Positions 1 through 7,207 of a stretch of DNA of 26,963 nt are shown piece after piece; position 1 is the first letter of the stretch; each line of letters begins with the position of its first letter. This DNA is from Aquificaceae bacterium. Its GTDB lineage: Bacteria; Aquificota; Aquificia; Aquificales; Aquificaceae. The notes under the pieces were generated by a model. That model searched no databases and was not told where the DNA came from. It saw only the letters and a list, made by a program, of their open reading frames with translations. The stretch spans positions 1 to 26,963 of the forward strand of contig WFYM01000201.1 in assembly GCA_015490115.1 (NCBI GenBank). Reading direction: 5' to 3'. The translations under genes and the position numbers were made by a program.

Positions 1-150
1 CTCAACACGCTTTATCTTGTATCCTTTCTTTTCCAGTATCTCGAAGTATTTGTGACAACAGGAACACTTCGGGTTGTAATAGGCTGTGATCTCCCTTGCA
101 AAGAGGAGGGCTGATATGCTAAGGGCAACCAAAATTGCAAAAAGCTTCAT
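1..150 (-). CDS. DUF411-type cysteine metal-binding protein (partial, C-terminus outside window)
   Basis: Only the first 50 codons are present and the frame is open at the left edge. A short hydrophobic signal peptide (residues 1-18) is followed by ITAYYNPKCSCCHKYFEILE, with Cys29, Cys31 and Cys32. This Y-x-P-x-C-x-C-C pattern followed by an amphipathic helix is the start of DUF411 proteins, small periplasmic proteins often found in copper or silver resistance clusters. The ATG is certain: AGGAGGT lies at 157-163 with a six-base spacer, and the upstream CusB-like gene stops 14 bases before this start, so they share an operon. The family assignment is from the motif. A copper-binding role is inferred from the family and from the efflux genes upstream. 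A CusA-type pump may follow beyond the left edge, but it cannot be seen. Confidence 0.75.
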   Translation of the reverse strand, partial: MKLFAILVALSISALLFAREITAYYNPKCSCCHKYFEILEKKGYKIKRVE

Positions 151-164
151 GGCTCCACCTCCTT

Positions 165-1523
165 TCAGTGATGGTGATGACCGGCTTCACCGGTTCCGTA
201 GATGCCTCTTATCTGTGCTTCCGAGTCTAGGAGAAAGGTTCCCTTGACGACTACCCTCTCTCCCTCCTTCAGCCCGCTCTTCACCTCGTAATAACCCTCC
301 GCTTTTCTGCCTAATTTTATCATCCTCGGGACGAACATGCCCTGATCCATCTCCACGAAGACGAGTGTCCTCTTTCCCGTGTCCACAACCGCTGTCTCGG
401 GAACGGCTAAGACCTCACCTATCGGGACCTCGAGGATAACGTTTGCCAAAGCGCCGGGTTTCAAAGAAATATCCTCGTTCTCAGCCCTTATCCTGACCTT
501 TACCGTCTTGGCGAGGGGATCGGCTTCGGGGAATATGTAGTCCACCCGTCCCTTTATTTTTCTTTCGGGATCGTCCTCTGGGATCACTGTAGCTACCGTT
601 CCGAGACGGACGTATCTTGCGAGGTTGAGGGGAAGCTCCGCAACTATCCAGACCTCAGTGATGTCCGCTATCCTGTATGCTGTCTGACCTTCCTTCACAT
701 ATCCTCCTTCGAACACTTTCTTTTCAACGATCACACCGTCGACGGGGGATCTGACTATTTCTTTTATCTTCAGGTATTCGAGCTTTTCTTTTGCTTTCCT
801 TATCAGTTCGGGATCCTTTTTTTCTTCGGCGAGCTTCAGCTCGTCCAAGGCTATCTGTATGTCAGGGCTGAGGACCCTCATGAGGGGTGTCCCCCTCTTT
901 ACGAACTCACCCTCGAACCTGTCGAAGGTTTCCTCCACCCAAGCGTCAGCCCTCACCGTTATATCGTATATCTTCGACCTGTCGTAGTCTATGTAGCCCA
1001 CCGTTGAAAAGGTCTTTACGAGCCTCCTCTTTTTTACAGGTTCTGTAACAATGCCGATTAGCTGGAGCTTCTCTTTGGGGACCATGAGGTGCTTTGCGTG
1101 AGGGGAGGGGGCGGGTGCGGAAACTACTTCCGTCTTCGTGAGGGGGACGAAGACGTCCTTCGTGATCGTCATCCCCTCAAAGACAGCCCTTATCTGCCAA
1201 GGTCCGTCCATGCTTATGTTTATGGTTCCCTCGTACACTCCCGGCTCTATCTCTTTTAGGTTAGCGACGTCCCTCATCTCGTCCATTCCCGGCATGGGGG
1301 GCATGTAGAAGTAAAGCTCCTTCAGCTTCATGGGTGGCTGGACTACTACCTTTATACTGTTTCCGCCGCTCTTTATCTTCCCGTCCTTCGAGTATATGGT
1401 GACCTTGACGTCCTTGTGGCTCAAGGTCACCACCTCTTGGTATGTTTTCCCGCCTGTCCTTATGAACAGAAAAGCACCTATAGCTACGAGAGCTACCGCT
1501 ACAAATACGATCACCTTCCTCAT
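165..1523 (-). CDS. CusB-like RND metal-efflux periplasmic adaptor with N-terminal YtkA-like domain
   Basis: 452 residues. An N-terminal membrane anchor or signal (3-22) is followed by a beta-rich YtkA/FixH-like domain (about 30-128) with Met-rich YFYMPPMPGM (71-80) and the GVYEGT and GPWQIRAVF strands. The membrane-fusion-protein body follows: barrel-sandwich half-motifs around GYIDYDRSKIYDI and VRSPVDGVIVEKKVFEGGYV, a short helical hairpin, and a beta-barrel with a membrane-proximal region ending FLLDSEAQIRG. This is the CusB/HlyD architecture, which links an RND pump to a TolC channel in Cu/Ag or other heavy-metal export. The protein ends in Gly-His4, a natural metal-binding-type tail. The start overlaps the stop of the upstream TolC gene as ATGA, implying translational coupling. 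Met and His content favours Cu(I)/Ag(I), but Co/Zn/Cd cannot be excluded. Confidence 0.85.
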   Translation of the reverse strand: MRKVIVFVAVALVAIGAFLFIRTGGKTYQEVVTLSHKDVKVTIYSKDGKIKSGGNSIKVVVQPPMKLKELYFYMPPMPGMDEMRDVANLKEIEPGVYEGTINISMDGPWQIRAVFEGMTITKDVFVPLTKTEVVSAPAPSPHAKHLMVPKEKLQLIGIVTEPVKKRRLVKTFSTVGYIDYDRSKIYDITVRADAWVEETFDRFEGEFVKRGTPLMRVLSPDIQIALDELKLAEEKKDPELIRKAKEKLEYLKIKEIVRSPVDGVIVEKKVFEGGYVKEGQTAYRIADITEVWIVAELPLNLARYVRLGTVATVIPEDDPERKIKGRVDYIFPEADPLAKTVKVRIRAENEDISLKPGALANVILEVPIGEVLAVPETAVVDTGKRTLVFVEMDQGMFVPRMIKLGRKAEGYYEVKSGLKEGERVVVKGTFLLDSEAQIRGIYGTGEAGHHHH

Positions 1524-2698
1524 TGGAGCGCCTCCGCCCTTGCTACAGTTTGGTTGAGTTCTTTAAGGAGCCTCGCCCTGTCGAACTCGAGGCTCCATAA
1601 GATCCTGTAAGCCCTCAAGATCTCCCTTATGTCCGTCCTTTCGTATCTGTAGGCTATGAGGAGCGCCTCTATCTCCTTCTTTTTTTCCTCTATCTCCTTT
1701 TCGACGGTCGAGAGTATGTCCTTTTTGATCTTGTAGCTGGCTTTTAGGGCTTCGAAGTCTCCCGTGACTTTCAGCTTTATGTCTTCGAGTTCGAGGAGCT
1801 TCGAGCTTATCCTCTCCCTCTTTTCGAGGACGAGCATCTTTTCCCTGCTCTCATACCAGACCGGTATGGTCGCACCCACCCTGAAGGTTACAAGATCTGG
1901 AATGTCCGGTCTTATCATGTATCCCGCCGAGAGGAAGAGATCCGGGTAATGTTCCACCTTTGCCCTTTCGAGTTCCTTCTCGAGGACCTTCAGGGTCTCC
2001 CTCGTGAGGCGGACCCTGACGTTCTTTTCGGGATCGAACTCTTCAGGGAATGGCTGTAGGGAAAGACCCTCACCCTTTAGGGGAAACTCACCTCCCGCCA
2101 AGGCGTAAATTTTCTTGAGAGCCACCTCCCTTATCCTCCTCGCCTCCGCTATCTTCTCCTCAACCTTCAAAACCTCAACCCTCAGCATTATGAGGTCGGA
2201 AAGGAGTGCCTTCCCGTATCTGAACTTCTCCTCGGTAATGTCTATGAGGGACTCTATTTCCTTTTTTATGTCGTTTAGGATCCTCTCCATCTCGAAAGAG
2301 TAGGCGAACTCCCAGTAGAGGACCTTGATGTCCCTTATGAGGTCCTTCTCATAAACTTCCTTCATCCTGCTAACCTCTTCCGCCCTCTTCAAGAACACCT
2401 CAGCTTGCCTCTTCCTCTTCACAGGAAGGACGTATTTTTGTGCAAGGTAAAGACCGAAACTGCTCATGGGGTTTTCTTTTCTCGGAAAAAACCTTTCCGT
2501 GTCCAAGTTGTTCAAAGCTAAGGCTACCTGAGGGTTCGGCAAAGTTAGGGAGTATTTGCTTCTGTATATGTAAGCCTTTTTCAGATTTTCGTAGGATTTT
2601 AGCTTAGGATTGTTGGCGAGGGCGAAATCTATTAACCTGTTCAGCTCACTGCTGAAACCAAAACTAAGAAGGAAAAGCATAAGCGAAACTATCGTCAT
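1520..2698 (-). CDS. TolC-family outer-membrane efflux protein (CusC-like)
   Basis: 392 residues, within the usual 390-480 of TolC/CusC proteins. A signal peptide covers residues 1-17 (MTIVSLMLFLLSFGFSS). The rest is the long, charged, alpha-helical OEP pattern in two repeats, with LIDFALANNPKL at the start of the first and long heptad helices around EKRERISSKLLELEDIKLK in the second. It should form the outer-membrane channel for the CusB-like adaptor encoded directly downstream (four-base overlap). It is the first gene of the operon. No Shine-Dalgarno sequence precedes the ATG, whereas a -35/-10 pair places the transcription start about two bases upstream, so the mRNA may be leaderless. The metal specificity is inferred from the neighbours and not from this protein. 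Confidence 0.85.
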   Translation of the reverse strand: MTIVSLMLFLLSFGFSSELNRLIDFALANNPKLKSYENLKKAYIYRSKYSLTLPNPQVALALNNLDTERFFPRKENPMSSFGLYLAQKYVLPVKRKRQAEVFLKRAEEVSRMKEVYEKDLIRDIKVLYWEFAYSFEMERILNDIKKEIESLIDITEEKFRYGKALLSDLIMLRVEVLKVEEKIAEARRIREVALKKIYALAGGEFPLKGEGLSLQPFPEEFDPEKNVRVRLTRETLKVLEKELERAKVEHYPDLFLSAGYMIRPDIPDLVTFRVGATIPVWYESREKMLVLEKRERISSKLLELEDIKLKVTGDFEALKASYKIKKDILSTVEKEIEEKKKEIEALLIAYRYERTDIREILRAYRILWSLEFDRARLLKELNQTVARAEALQ

Positions 2699-2707
2699 AC
2701 CGATTAA

Positions 2708-2736
2708 ATCATATTTACAGCTCTATGTTAATTCAA
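2708..2736 (-). promoter_or_regulatory. Candidate promoter of the metal-efflux operon
   Basis: On the minus strand TTGAAT (2736-2731) is followed after exactly 17 bases by TATGAT (2713-2708), a good sigma70-type pair. The box ends nine bases before the ATG at 2698, so transcription would start at about 2701 with almost no leader. This is the only candidate promoter in the window with both boxes clear. Confidence 0.6.
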
Positions 2737-2763
2737 CGTTTATATTTCTTGTTTAAATTAACA
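2726..2763. repeat. Inverted repeat (possible operator) between divergent operons
   Basis: Perfect eight-base arms TGTTAATT (2726-2733) and AATTAACA (2756-2763) are separated by 22 bases of AT-rich DNA. The arm starts are 30 bases apart, about three helical turns. The left arm overlaps the -35 box of the efflux promoter and the right arm lies just upstream of the histidine-kinase promoter region. This geometry suits a dimeric repressor or activator, or two sites on one DNA face, but in AT-rich DNA chance is possible. Confidence 0.4.
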
Positions 2764-2767
2764 GATT

Positions 2768-2794
2768 TTGAACACGAAGGGTAAATTTTATAAC
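2768..2794 (+). promoter_or_regulatory. Weak candidate promoter for the histidine kinase operon
   Basis: TTGAAC (2768-2773) and TATAAC (2789-2794) are separated by only 15 bases, and the second box ends two bases before the ATG at 2797. An alternative -10 is TAAATT at 2782-2787. No Shine-Dalgarno sequence lies at normal distance from the ATG. An in-frame TAA at 2791-2793 rules out an extended N-terminus. Confidence 0.3.
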
Positions 2795-2796
2795 TT

Positions 2797-3744
2797 ATGG
2801 AGAAGTTTTTAAACAGGCTAAAAAGGGGTTTCCTCTTGGTAGACACTCAGGGCAAGGTAAAGTTCGCGAGCGCTTTCCTCGTAGAGAAGGAGCTTATCTC
2901 ACCCGACTGGGAGGGGAGGAGATACTACGAAGCCATAAGGAGCTTCGACCTCATAAGGGTGGTCCACGACACCTTCTCGGAGAGGAGAGGTCAAGAGGCT
3001 TCCTTCAGACACAGGGAAGACCTGTTCAAAGCTGTCAGCTTCTTAGACGGTGAGGTCTTCGTTGAGGTGAGTCCCATCTCCGAAGAAGTAAGGATAGAGA
3101 GGAAGGTAAAGGAGTTCCTTGCAAACGTCGCCCACGAGATAAGGACCCCACTTACCGTGGTGAAGGGTGCTCTCGAGACCCTCCTCGAAGAGACTGAGGA
3201 CCCCGAAAGAAGAAAGATGGTAGAAAGGGCGAAGGAAAGGGTGGAGGGGATAGTAAGCGTAGTTGAGTCTCTTTACACACTCGTATCCCTTGAGAGGGAA
3301 AGACCGAAGGAGCTGAGGAGGATCAACCTGAGGGAGGTCTTCGAGGAGATAATAGGGGAACTTTCTCATGCTATAAAGGGGAAGGGCATAGAGGTGAGGA
3401 TAGATGTGAGCGAGGAGGAGACCGTTGAAGCTGACCCTGAGAAGTTCTACATAATGCTCAGGAACATAGTAGACAACGCGGTAAAGCACAACGTCGAGGG
3501 GGGGAAAATAGAGATAAAGGTGAAAAGCGAAGAGGGAAGGAAGGTCATAGAGGTGAGGGACACGGGTGTGGGTATAGAGAAAAGGCACATACCCCTCATA
3601 TTCGAACCCTTCTTCAAGGGTTCCGGGGAGAAGGGATTAGGGATAGGTCTCGCTATTAGCAAAAAGATAGCGGACTTTCACGGAGCGAAGATAGAGGTAG
3701 AGAGCGAGGTGGGAAAGGGTAGCCTCTTCAGGATAATCTTATAA
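2797..3744 (+). CDS. PAS-domain sensor histidine kinase (PhoR-like, soluble)
   Basis: 315 residues. A PAS-like segment (about 5-90: FLLVDTQGKVKFAS) leads into HisKA with the H-box NVAHEIRTPLTVVKGALETL and the predicted phospho-acceptor His113. HATPase_c follows, with the N-box MLRNIVDNAVKHN (N223, N227), G1 DTGVGIEKR (D255), F-box IFEPFFKG and G2 GLGIGLAISKKIADFHG. All catalytic boxes are intact. There are no membrane segments, so it should sense a cytoplasmic signal or act with a partner. It resembles the catalytic half of PhoR. No response regulator is encoded in the window, so the output is unknown. It heads the plus-strand run and lies four bases ahead of plsY. It is divergent from the metal-efflux operon, but nothing in the sequence proves that it regulates it. 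Confidence 0.9.
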   Translation: MEKFLNRLKRGFLLVDTQGKVKFASAFLVEKELISPDWEGRRYYEAIRSFDLIRVVHDTFSERRGQEASFRHREDLFKAVSFLDGEVFVEVSPISEEVRIERKVKEFLANVAHEIRTPLTVVKGALETLLEETEDPERRKMVERAKERVEGIVSVVESLYTLVSLERERPKELRRINLREVFEEIIGELSHAIKGKGIEVRIDVSEEETVEADPEKFYIMLRNIVDNAVKHNVEGGKIEIKVKSEEGRKVIEVRDTGVGIEKRHIPLIFEPFFKGSGEKGLGIGLAISKKIADFHGAKIEVESEVGKGSLFRIIL

Positions 3745-3748
3745 TAGG

Positions 3749-4327
3749 ATGGAAAAGTTACTCCTTCCCGTGATCGGATACCTCATCGGCTCGATCCTCT
3801 TCGGTGAGATATTCGCAAAGTTAAAGGGTGTGGACATAAGGAGTGTGGGGAGCGGAAACGTAGGGGCGACGAATGTAAGCAGGGCTTTGGGGAAAAAATA
3901 CGGCGTCCTCGTCTTTTCGCTCGATGCTTTAAAAGGCTTTCTCCCTGTATACGTAGGTATCAGGTTCTTCAACGCTGAGGGTCCTTTCATACTACTGATC
4001 GGTGTTGCTCCCGTCTTGGGTCACATGTTCCCCCTGTTTTCCGGTTTCAGAGGTGGAAAAGGTGTGGCTACCGCTTTCGGCGTTCTCCTCGCCCTGTCAC
4101 CCGGAATAGCCCTCCTCTCCTTCGTGGTATGGGCTGCGGTCCTTCTCCTTAGCAGATACGTCTCCCTCGCTTCAATGGTCGCCTCCTCCGTAGCACCGGT
4201 CTTCCTTATTTTCGCGGGACACCAGATCTACGTAGTCCTCCTCGGCGTAGTAGTCGCACTCCTTATAGTCCTAAAGCACAGATCGAACATAGAACGCCTC
4301 TTGAAGGGTGAGGAGCATAGGGTATGA
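3749..4327 (+). CDS. plsY: Glycerol-3-phosphate acyltransferase PlsY
   Basis: 192 residues, normal for PlsY. This integral membrane enzyme transfers an acyl group from acyl-phosphate to glycerol-3-phosphate to make lysophosphatidate, the first step of bacterial phospholipid synthesis; the acyl-phosphate is normally supplied by PlsX. The three family motifs are visible: GYLIGSILFGEIFAK with SVGSGNVGATNVSRALGKK at the N-terminus, FRGGKGVATAFG (R101-G-G-K104-G) in the middle, and LKHRSNIERLLKGEE at the end. Hydrophobic segments between them give the expected multi-pass topology. It starts four bases after the histidine kinase stop and overlaps the next gene by four bases (ATGA), so it is within a tightly coupled operon. 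No plsX lies nearby. Confidence 0.96.
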   Translation: MEKLLLPVIGYLIGSILFGEIFAKLKGVDIRSVGSGNVGATNVSRALGKKYGVLVFSLDALKGFLPVYVGIRFFNAEGPFILLIGVAPVLGHMFPLFSGFRGGKGVATAFGVLLALSPGIALLSFVVWAAVLLLSRYVSLASMVASSVAPVFLIFAGHQIYVVLLGVVVALLIVLKHRSNIERLLKGEEHRV

Positions 4328-5759
4328 AGCCTCTTTTTTTCTTGCTTTGCGTGAACCTCCTCTTCGCCTTGTTTAGGATACTCTACATACTCCTCTACCC
4401 CTTGGATCCCTCTCCTGAAGAGGCTCAGTATTGGGACTGGTCGAGGCACTTAGATCTCAGCTACTACTCTAAGCCTCCTATGGTCGCTTACATGATCTTC
4501 GTCTCCAGAACCCTCCTTTCGGACACGGAGCTTGCTGTGAGGATAGTTCCAGTTCTCCTTTCCTTTCTCCTTTCGGTAGCTACATACCTATTCCTCAGGG
4601 ATCTGGTGGGTGAGAGGAAGGCTGTAGTTGCCTCAACGGTTCCCCACCTCTTCGTCGGACCTTCAATAAACTCGGTCCTTATGACCACGGACTCTCCCTT
4701 CGTCTTCTTTTGGGGTATCACGATCCTTGTCCTATACAGGGCTATCCTTAATGATTCGGTTACACTTTGGATCCTCGTGGGTATCCTCGCCGGTCTTTCC
4801 TTCCTCAGCAAATACACCGCTGTCTTCCTGCTCCCTTTGGGTATCCTCTCTCTATACTTCCTCAGAAGGGATAAAGTTTTCTCTCCTAAGCCTTACCTTT
4901 CCCTCATACCTGCCTTTATCCTATCCCTTCCCGTCCTTCTGTGGAACGCAAAGCACGGCTGGGTATCGGTAAAACACGTTCTCAGTCTCGGCTTTTCGGG
5001 GTCTTCAAGGTCCGGTTTGGGAACCTTCTTCGAGTTTCTCGGAGGTCAGGTCCTTCTGATGTCCCTTTTTCCCTTTTTTCTAATGGTCCTCTCTTGGCTG
5101 AAACCGAGAAACGACCTCGAGAGGTTCCTCACGGTCTTTTCGCTCCCGATATTTTTTTCTTCGGACTACTGTCACTCAAGAAGGAAGTGTATGCGAACTG
5201 GACAGCTCCCGCTATATTTTCTGGTATACTCCTCGCTTCCTTCAGGATGGCTGAAAGGTCTTTCCTCCTTGGAATTTCGATCTCGGTAGCTTTCCCGCTT
5301 TTTATACTCCTCCACTTTACCCCTCTCCTCGACAAACTCGGACTCCGTGAGCTTTTGCCCCCGAAGAGGGATCCGGTAAAAGTTATGGTAGGTTGGGAGA
5401 AGCTCGGCAAGGAAGTAAGCGGGCTATACAGGAGGGGAGACATCATCCTATCGGATAGATACCAGATATCCGCGGAACTCGCCTTTTACGTGGAGGGGAG
5501 ACCAAGGACCTTCGTCTTCCACAGGGGAAGGAGGACACAGTACTACCTGTGGAGAGGTATGCTCTCGGGCTATAAGGGGAAGGACGGTCTCTTCGTCACG
5601 GAGGGTTCGCTACCTGAAGGTGTTAAAAGGAGCTTCGTTTCTTTCGAATTTGTAAAAGATGTGGAGGTTTACTGGAGGGGTGAGAGGGTGAGGAGGTTCC
5701 GCATATACAGGCTAAAAGAGTTTTCGGGGATCCTCCATGAAGAGCCGAAGGGTTATTAG
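4324..5759 (+). CDS. ArnT/PMT-like membrane glycosyltransferase, interrupted by a one-base frameshift
   Basis: The reading frame from ATG 4324 (overlapping the plsY stop) continues intact to the T7 run at 5152-5158, then meets stops by 5289. The frame one step over then runs cleanly to 5759. Adding one T joins them into about 478 residues, the right size for this family. The first part has the acidic first loop DPSPEEAQYWDWSRHLDLSY and KPPMVAY, typical of PMT_2/ArnT enzymes that move sugars from polyprenyl-phosphate carriers to lipid or protein at the outer face of the inner membrane, followed by many hydrophobic helices. The second part has EVYANWTAPAIFSG and the C-terminal soluble part with LSDRYQISAELAFYVEGRP and YYLWRG, matching ArnT-type tails. 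Both halves are therefore conserved. The break may be a sequencing error, slippage at the T run, or a recent mutation. The acceptor is unknown. Confidence 0.8.
5152..5158 (+). other. T7 homopolymer at the glycosyltransferase frameshift
   Basis: Seven T residues mark the switch from the first to the second reading frame of the glycosyltransferase. The upstream frame reads Pro-Ile-Phe-Phe-Ser-Ser; with one extra T it reads Pro-Ile-Phe-Phe-Phe-Phe-Gly-Leu-Leu and continues into conserved sequence. Runs like this are both common assembly-error sites and known polymerase-slippage sites. Confidence 0.75.
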
Positions 5760-6633
5760 GGCTTTTCTGAGCGTTTACCTCTGGGGCTTTATCCTCTACC
5801 AGTCGACTCCCGTTATCGTTATTCCGTCTACCAACTACGCACCCAAGGAACTCTCACCCGTCCCTGTCCTATACACCTATACCTATGCATACGGTGTGAA
5901 GACAGCCTTCAAGCACCACGCTGGCAGTATAGAGAACCTCCTCGAAGCTCTAAGGAAGAAGGCTGTCGACTTTGCCTTCGGCGACTTTCCCGAGGCGATC
6001 GCCTACAGACTCTATCCAGTTCCGAAGGATATAGGCTGTGCTGTTGTGAGGGTGTCGGACACGGGTATCTTTGTAAGACTCTCTCACCTCGTCTTCGAGG
6101 TAATACCGAGCCTCTTGATTTTCAAAGAACCTGAGAAGGTCTTAACGAGACTTGACCCACCTTTAGGAAACTGCACCGTGATAGCCCACGACGGGAGGGT
6201 CCTCATTTCTACCTTCTTCGGTCTCGACATACCTCCCTATTCGCTGATACTCGACGCCGGAAGGAACGTCTTCTTCTCGAGGGAGGTCCTGATAAGGTCA
6301 CCGGACCCCGAAGAGATCTTGAGGTCCTCCATAGCCCTCTTCGGGGACGTGAGCTTGATCGCCTTCGCTTACTCGGAGAGGAGCTTTTACCTCCCCGGAG
6401 AGTCAACCCATTACGACTTCAGATACGTCCTCGAGACGGACGTCCCGAACCCAATAATATACCTCTACAGGGACGGTGAGCTTTTCGGAATTTATACCCA
6501 AAACAGGATAAACATCCCCCTCTTCGAGGAGGGTTCCTACAGCTCGGTTCTGAAGAGCTACAAGTTCAGGATAGGAGCCTTTTACTTCGGTGTCAGGACC
6601 TTGGCTGTGGTCCCCCCTATAAGGCTGTTGTAA
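5737..6633 (+). CDS. Exported or membrane-anchored protein, possibly a degenerate PHP-type domain
   Basis: 298 residues. It starts within the last 23 bases of the glycosyltransferase gene, so the two are coupled. An N-terminal hydrophobic segment (about 8-28) suggests export or anchoring. I do not recognise it with certainty. The stretch AGSIENLLEALRKKAVDFAF, followed by GDF, looks like the first helix and strand of PHP/CehA-McbA-type hydrolases, where the equivalent text is normally an H-x-H motif, then G-S-x-E-E, then D-F, then T-D-H. The C-terminal FEEGSYSSVLKSYKFRIG and FGVRTLAVVPPIRLL resemble the terminal beta-domain of the same proteins. The usual metal-binding His positions read Tyr or Thr, and TDH reads GDF, so metal catalysis seems lost. 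This assignment is inference. Position after a lipid-linked-sugar transferase suggests an envelope role. Confidence 0.6.
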   Translation: MKSRRVIRAFLSVYLWGFILYQSTPVIVIPSTNYAPKELSPVPVLYTYTYAYGVKTAFKHHAGSIENLLEALRKKAVDFAFGDFPEAIAYRLYPVPKDIGCAVVRVSDTGIFVRLSHLVFEVIPSLLIFKEPEKVLTRLDPPLGNCTVIAHDGRVLISTFFGLDIPPYSLILDAGRNVFFSREVLIRSPDPEEILRSSIALFGDVSLIAFAYSERSFYLPGESTHYDFRYVLETDVPNPIIYLYRDGELFGIYTQNRINIPLFEEGSYSSVLKSYKFRIGAFYFGVRTLAVVPPIRLL

Positions 6634-6643
6634 AATAAAGCGG

Positions 6644-7207
6644 ATGAGAGCTTTCGTCGGCTTCTTCACTACAAAGCGCATATACGAATCGGTGGAGAGA
6701 CTGCAGGAGGAGACGAGGAGCTTCATAAGGGGGAAGTGGATAGAACCCCAGAACCTCCACATAACCTTCCAGTTCCTCGGTGAGATATCTCAGGACCAAG
6801 CGGTGAGCGTCTTGAAGAACCTCCAGCAGATAGCTGAACGCTTCTCCCCTTTTAAGGTCCAGTACAAGTCCCTCGGCGTTTTCCCGGACAAAAAGCGTCC
6901 GAGGATACTCTGGATAGGGGTCTCCAAGGGGAGCGGGACGCTAAAGAGCATAGCGAGCGAGGTCACCCAGCTAAACAGAAAGGTCGGGATAAACCCGGAC
7001 ACAAAACCCTTCCACCCCCATGTCACCATATGCAGGATAAAGGAGGCGGACAGAAAGAAGCTAAATAGCCTGATGAGGAGATACAAGGAGTCCGTCTTCG
7101 GTGAAGACTTAGTGGACAGGCTCGCCCTCATTTCGAGTTCTCTGACGAGCGTCGGACCCGTATACACGGTTGTGGAGGAGTTCCCCTTGAGGAGGGAAAA
7201 CTCTTGA
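6644..7207 (+). CDS. thpR: RNA 2',3'-cyclic phosphodiesterase ThpR (2'-5' RNA ligase family)
   Basis: 187 residues, standard for the family. Two H-x-T-x motifs, the signature of the 2H phosphoesterase superfamily, are visible: LHITFQFLGE (H39, T41) and HPHVTICRI (H126, T128). MRAFVGFF at the start and LALISSSLTSVGPVYTVVEEF at the end are also typical. The enzyme opens 2',3'-cyclic phosphates on RNA ends to 2'-phosphate and can ligate 2'-5' bonds in vitro. Its cellular role in bacteria is poorly defined. It starts ten bases after the previous gene, and its stop overlaps the TTG start of purM. Confidence 0.95.
   Translation: MRAFVGFFTTKRIYESVERLQEETRSFIRGKWIEPQNLHITFQFLGEISQDQAVSVLKNLQQIAERFSPFKVQYKSLGVFPDKKRPRILWIGVSKGSGTLKSIASEVTQLNRKVGINPDTKPFHPHVTICRIKEADRKKLNSLMRRYKESVFGEDLVDRLALISSSLTSVGPVYTVVEEFPLRRENS
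7189..7195 (+). promoter_or_regulatory. Shine-Dalgarno sequence fixing the TTG start of purM
   Basis: GAGGAGG ends eight bases before TTG 7204 (intervening GAAAACTC), within the last codons of thpR. It supports translation of purM from TTG rather than from a later ATG, which would cut into the conserved N-terminus. Confidence 0.7.

Noticed and set aside
165..185. Gly-His4 tail looking like a cloning tag
   Set aside because: It is followed directly by the native stop codon and the Shine-Dalgarno sequence of the next gene, and metal-efflux adaptors often have natural His-rich ends.
2699..2796. Possible small gene or RNA in the longest gap of the window
   Set aside because: The 98 bases are AT-rich with several stops in each frame. 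Only promoter-like boxes and one inverted repeat are seen.
3043..3588. 181-codon open frame on the minus strand inside the histidine kinase gene
   Set aside because: It is the mirror of the HisKA/ATPase coding region with a Tyr/His/Leu-rich artefact composition and no ribosome site or family motif.
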